Origin: Hyphomicrobiales bacterium
GTDB taxonomy: Bacteria > Pseudomonadota > Alphaproteobacteria > Rhizobiales > Beijerinckiaceae
Reading direction: 5' to 3'
Assembly: GCA_947455025.1 (NCBI GenBank)
Contig: CANGLU010000024.1
Location: forward strand, 1-36,824
DNA: 36,824 bases
A program made the translations under genes and the position numbers. The notes beneath the pieces are model-generated. The model was given only the letters and a program-made list of their open reading frames with translations, did no database searches and was not told the origin of the DNA. Shown here one piece after another: positions 34,174 through 36,824 of the stretch; within the stretch, counting starts at the first letter, position 1; each line of letters opens with the position of its first letter.

Positions 34174-34956
34174 ATGAATATCGACGAAAAGCAGCTGCTC
34201 ACATCGCTCTTTGACCGTATCCGCACCGCCAGCGCAGCCCCGCGCGATGCCGAGGCCGAGGCCTTGATTACATCCGCCGTGCGCGAGCAGCCTTACGCCC
34301 CCTATCTGCTGGCGCAAGCCGTCTTGCTGCAGGAACAAGCGCTCAAAGCCGCCGATACCCGCTTGCACGAGCTTGAAGGCAAGATCGCGGCCCTTGAACA
34401 GGCCAAAGCCGAGCCCGCGCAAAGCTTTCTCGGTGGTGTCGGTGCCTCGCTCTTTGGTGGCGGCAAAACGGCCAGCGGCCTGCCCTCCGTTGGTGCTGCA
34501 CCCCAACCTCAGCCCACGCCCGGCGTTTGGGGGCAAACTCGGCCAGCGGCCCAGCCCGGCTACGCACCGCAACCGGCCTATGCCCCGCAGCCAACCTACA
34601 CCCCACAAGCACCGATGGGCGGCATGGGCGGCGGCGGCTTCTTGCAAAGCGCCATGACAACGGCCGCAGGCGTGGCCGGCGGCGCTTTGCTCTACCAAGG
34701 CATTTCCTCGCTGTTTCATTCAGGCGGCGGCTTTGGTGGCTATGGTTCAGCAGGCGGGTACGGCATGGGCGGCGAAACCATCGTCAATGAAACGGTCTAT
34801 GAAACCGTCAACACTTACGGCTCGTCCGTCCCAACCCCGCCAAGCCAAGCCGATTGGGGTTCATCCGACGCCGTGCAAGCCGATAGCGGCTTTCAAGACA
34901 CGTCTTACGACGATAGCTCCTTTGATAGCGGATCGGATGACAGCGGTTTCGCATAG
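34174..34956 (+). CDS. DUF2076 family protein
   Basis: The 260-residue product starts with the DUF2076 N-terminal helical part (MNIDEKQLLTSLFDRIRTAS, AVLLQEQALKAADTRLHELEGKI with the usual breaks) and continues into GGVGASLFGGG, a Pro/Gln/Tyr-rich repeat region (about 110-150), a hydrophobic stretch near 160-175 (TTAAGVAGGALLYQG), a Gly/Tyr-rich segment and an acidic, Ser/Asp-rich tail. Annotators often call the family periplasmic ligand-binding sensor, which I cannot support from the sequence. AAGGGAG precedes the ATG at 34174; an in-frame start at 34120 lies in the probable leader. It stands alone between rnhA and the acetyltransferase. Confidence 0.88.
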   Translation: MNIDEKQLLTSLFDRIRTASAAPRDAEAEALITSAVREQPYAPYLLAQAVLLQEQALKAADTRLHELEGKIAALEQAKAEPAQSFLGGVGASLFGGGKTASGLPSVGAAPQPQPTPGVWGQTRPAAQPGYAPQPAYAPQPTYTPQAPMGGMGGGGFLQSAMTTAAGVAGGALLYQGISSLFHSGGGFGGYGSAGGYGMGGETIVNETVYETVNTYGSSVPTPPSQADWGSSDAVQADSGFQDTSYDDSSFDSGSDDSGFA

Positions 34957-34993
34957 CAGCTAACATCTTCCGATTGTCATCTATTCGTGTCAC

Positions 34994-35022
34994 AAGGGCG
35001 GGCTTTATCAGGACCCGCCTTT
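34994..35022 (+). terminator. Weak terminator-like hairpin after the DUF2076 gene
   Basis: GGCGGG (34997-35002) pairs with CCCGCC (35014-35019) with outer G-U and A-T pairs, followed by only three T residues. The next gene's ATG is 4 bases beyond the stem, so the structure may also hinder translation of that gene. Confidence 0.4.
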
Positions 35023-35025
35023 GTC

Positions 35026-35547
35026 ATGTCTTCCCACACGCTCCCCGCCCCTTTGACGCTCACTCCCGCCACCGATGCCGATGGCCAAGGCATGGCCGCG
35101 CTGATTGCGCGCATTTTCGCCGATTATGAGAATTGCCCTTTTGTGCCCGATGAGTTTCCCGAGCTTCAAGCCCCTGCGACCTATTACACGCGCAAAGGCG
35201 GCATGCTTTGGGTGGTGAAGGACGCAACAACGGATAGCGTCGCAGGCTCGATTGCGATCACCCCGACGCATCAAGCGGGCGAAGCGGAGCTCTTTAAAGT
35301 CTATCTCGCCCATCATTGGCGCGGCAGCGGCGTTGCACAATCCTTACTGGCAACCGCTTTTGATTGGGCGCGCCATTCCAAGCTACATTCCATCGTGCTG
35401 TGGACGGATACGCGTTTTGTTGCAGGCCATCGCTTTTATGAAAAACAAGGTTTTGTGCGCCTGCCGGGCATCCGCGCGCTCCACGATGCCGCCAGCACTT
35501 TTGAATTTGGCTATCACTTGCTGTTGACAGAAACGGCTGCAGCATGA
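35026..35547 (+). CDS. GNAT family acetyltransferase
   Basis: The 173-residue product has the GNAT core: LTLTPATDADGQGMAALIARIF, SIAITPTHQAGEAELFKVYL, the acetyl-CoA loop HWRGSGVAQSLLATAF and FYEKQGFVRLPG. The substrate is unknown. The ATG at 35026 is chosen because the domain begins shortly after it; an in-frame start at 34987 would lie in the upstream hairpin. Its stop overlaps the start of the next gene (ATGA). Confidence 0.88.
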   Translation: MSSHTLPAPLTLTPATDADGQGMAALIARIFADYENCPFVPDEFPELQAPATYYTRKGGMLWVVKDATTDSVAGSIAITPTHQAGEAELFKVYLAHHWRGSGVAQSLLATAFDWARHSKLHSIVLWTDTRFVAGHRFYEKQGFVRLPGIRALHDAASTFEFGYHLLLTETAAA

Positions 35548-36446
35548 AGCCCGCTTTGCGTCATGATCTCTCCGCAGGCCCCATCCTGCTGGCCTGCCTC
35601 GGCGTATTTTTGCTGACAAGCCTGGATGGTGTCGCCAAAGAACTGAGCACGCGGCACGCCACTATTGATGTTGTCGCGATCCGCTATGTTTCGGGCGTCT
35701 TCTGGTCGAGCCTGACGACCCTCATCTTGCGCCCGCCGCTACCGAATTTCGACATGATCAAAGCGCATTCCGTCCGCGCTGTCTTCTTCGCCTTGACCAG
35801 CTATCTGTTTTTCTACGCGCTCGCCGCCTTGCCAATCGTCGAAACCATGGTGGTCACCTATGTATCGCCAATCTTCATGGCGCTGTTTGGCCGCATTCTT
35901 CTGTCGGAGAAAGTGCATCCCTCGACCGCCATCGCCATCTTGATCAGCTTTGTCGGCGTCATGGTCATCGCACTTGGCAAAGGATTTTCGCCGCTCGGCA
36001 TGGCCGGAAGCTGGCTGGGCATTTTAGCGGCCCTCGGCTCGGCCGGCACCTATGCGCTGTCGGGCGTGCTTCTCAGGGCGCGGACGGGGAGCGATGCCAT
36101 CGGCTCCATCGTCGTCCTGCAAAACGTGCTGACGGCGGCCATCATGGTGCCGATTGCCTTCGTTATTGGCTCGCCCTTTGAGGCCATCATGGCCGATTGG
36201 CCGCTGGTCCTCCTGATTGGCGCCTTGGGTACCGGCGGTCAATTCGCCATGGCGCTGGCGCTGCGGGCCGCGCCTGCCGCCCGAATCGGCGTGGTCGATT
36301 ACACCAACCTGATCTGGGCGAGCCTCATCGGCATTGTGATCTTTGCCGAATGGCCGGAACCGACCGTCTATATCGGCGCCGCCTTTATTATGGCGGGCTC
36401 GTTTCTGCTGCTCAGGCAAAATAAGCCAAAATTATCAACGAATTGA
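35544..36446 (+). CDS. EamA/DMT superfamily transporter
   Basis: The 300-residue protein has about ten membrane helices in two EamA repeats (about 15-145 and 155-292), with the SLDGVAKELSTRH and IRYVSGVFWSSLTT segments early and PAARIGVVDYTNLIWASLIG, a VVDY-type signature of this group, near the end. Substrate is unknown. It overlaps the acetyltransferase by 4 bases, so both are probably one operon. It is not closely similar to the DMT protein at 27738. The spacer to groES holds the heat-shock promoter. Confidence 0.92.
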   Translation: MKPALRHDLSAGPILLACLGVFLLTSLDGVAKELSTRHATIDVVAIRYVSGVFWSSLTTLILRPPLPNFDMIKAHSVRAVFFALTSYLFFYALAALPIVETMVVTYVSPIFMALFGRILLSEKVHPSTAIAILISFVGVMVIALGKGFSPLGMAGSWLGILAALGSAGTYALSGVLLRARTGSDAIGSIVVLQNVLTAAIMVPIAFVIGSPFEAIMADWPLVLLIGALGTGGQFAMALALRAAPAARIGVVDYTNLIWASLIGIVIFAEWPEPTVYIGAAFIMAGSFLLLRQNKPKLSTN

Positions 36447-36477
36447 CTCTTACCGGCAGAAAATTGCTGGGCTGCTA

Positions 36478-36510
36478 CTTGACACGCTCCCAGCCCACAC
36501 CTATCTCAAG
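36478..36510 (+). promoter_or_regulatory. Promoter of groES, fitting both sigma70 and RpoH patterns
   Basis: TTGACA (36479-36484), a 17-base spacer and TATCTC (36502-36507) form a sigma70-type promoter. The same bases read CTTGAC (36478-36483), a 16-base gap and CCTATCT (36500-36506), very close to the alphaproteobacterial heat-shock (RpoH) consensus. A start near 36514 would place the CIRCE element just downstream. Confidence 0.7.
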
Positions 36511-36519
36511 CCTCGCATG

Positions 36520-36546
36520 TTAGCACTCCTTAAAGGTGAGTGCTAA
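36520..36546. promoter_or_regulatory. CIRCE operator for HrcA
   Basis: TTAGCACTC (36520-36528), nine bases and GAGTGCTAA (36538-36546) make a perfect CIRCE inverted repeat, extendable by one G-C pair. HrcA repressor binds such sites and is released on heat shock. It lies between the promoter and the groES start, so bound HrcA would block transcription. Confidence 0.97.
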
Positions 36547-36606
36547 CACCACCGCATTCTGGCAATTGCCAAAGACTGCATCGATTAACGACAAAGGAAG
36601 CGAACC

Positions 36607-36824
36607 ATGAAATTTCGTCCGCTGCATGACCGTGTGGTCGTCCGCCGCCTCGATTCTGAGGAAAAGACCAAGGGTGGCATCATTATTCCAGACTCCGCCA
36701 AGGAAAAGCCGCAAGAAGGCGAAATCGTCGCCGTCGGCACCGGCGCCCGCGATGAAAGCGGCAAGCTCGTTCCGCTCGACGTCAAGAAGGGCGACAAGGT
36801 CCTTTTCGGCAAGTGGTCGGGAAC
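36607..36824 (+). CDS. groES: Co-chaperonin GroES (partial, C-terminus off the right edge)
   Basis: The 72 visible codons begin [20 protein letters not shown], followed by [31 protein letters not shown] and [13 protein letters not shown], diagnostic of GroES, the lid of the GroEL folding chamber. AAAGGAAG lies shortly before the ATG. About 23-25 residues are missing to the right. groEL is expected next. Control by CIRCE and a heat-shock-type promoter is visible upstream. Confidence 0.97.
   Translation, partial: MKFRPLHDRVVVRRLDSEEKTKGGIIIPDSAKEKPQEGEIVAVGTGARDESGKLVPLDVKKGDKVLFGKWSG

Noticed and set aside
1-36824. Mobile elements, tRNA genes, CRISPR arrays, attachment sites or defence genes
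   Set aside because: No transposase- or integrase-like protein, no regularly spaced repeats, no cloverleaf-like sequence and no stretch of foreign-looking coding sequence was seen; the window reads as conserved core chromosome.

Overview
The window is a stretch of ordinary chromosome from an alphaproteobacterium, most likely of the order Hyphomicrobiales (Rhizobiales). Four things point there: the aa3 cytochrome c oxidase operon order coxB-ctaD-ctaB-coxF-ctaG-ctaE-DUF983-surf1, an IalB-family gene beside it, the block DUF4170/DUF374/waaA/lpxK facing DUF2093/xseA/purD, and a groES gene with a perfect CIRCE operator. I could not fix the family. No tRNA, rRNA, insertion sequence, phage gene or CRISPR array was seen, and coding density is high throughout.

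Layout. 1-2300 (minus strand): start of gcvT behind a tandem glycine riboswitch, then a lipoprotein and an IalB-family secreted protein. 2600-9070 (plus): a complete aa3 oxidase operon with structural subunits I-III, heme O synthase, the copper chaperone CtaG, the small CoxF-like protein, DUF983 and SURF1. 9090-15380 (plus): thrC, an M16 peptidase, an acetyltransferase and a large PAS-GGDEF-EAL membrane protein whose signalling motifs are degenerate. 15380-18770: yqgE, a DsbD N-domain-like secreted protein, a one-Cys peroxiredoxin and purD. 18880-23900: xseA and DUF2093 face a lipid A/Kdo operon (DUF4170, LpxJ-like DUF374, waaA, lpxK). 23980-28650: ubiA with an unrecognised secreted Cys-rich partner, rsmE, gshA and a DMT exporter. 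28770-31590: a previously unlisted 57-residue membrane protein, an unrecognised helical protein, a MATE exporter and a HAD phosphatase. 31690-34070: ispH-thrB-rnhA. The end holds a DUF2076 protein, an acetyltransferase, another DMT exporter and the heat-shock-controlled start of groES.

The genes mostly serve central metabolism: respiration and its assembly factors, threonine synthesis (thrC and thrB lie 22 kb apart), isoprenoid and ubiquinone synthesis (ispH, ubiA), outer membrane lipid A synthesis, thiol and peroxide handling (gshA, peroxiredoxin, DsbD-like), and purine synthesis.

I found no obviously new multi-gene system. The most interesting signal is in the oxidase itself. Three residues that in well-studied aa3 oxidases build the Mg/Mn site and the arginine pair at the heme propionates are changed together (CoxB Glu to Arg, CtaD Asp to Asn, CtaD Arg to His) while the redox and proton-channel residues are intact. 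Second-tier signals are a terminator whose loop holds the stop codons of two converging genes, hairpins on both sides of ctaD, a degenerate GGDEF-EAL receptor, and a stacked sigma70/RpoH-like promoter plus CIRCE at groES.
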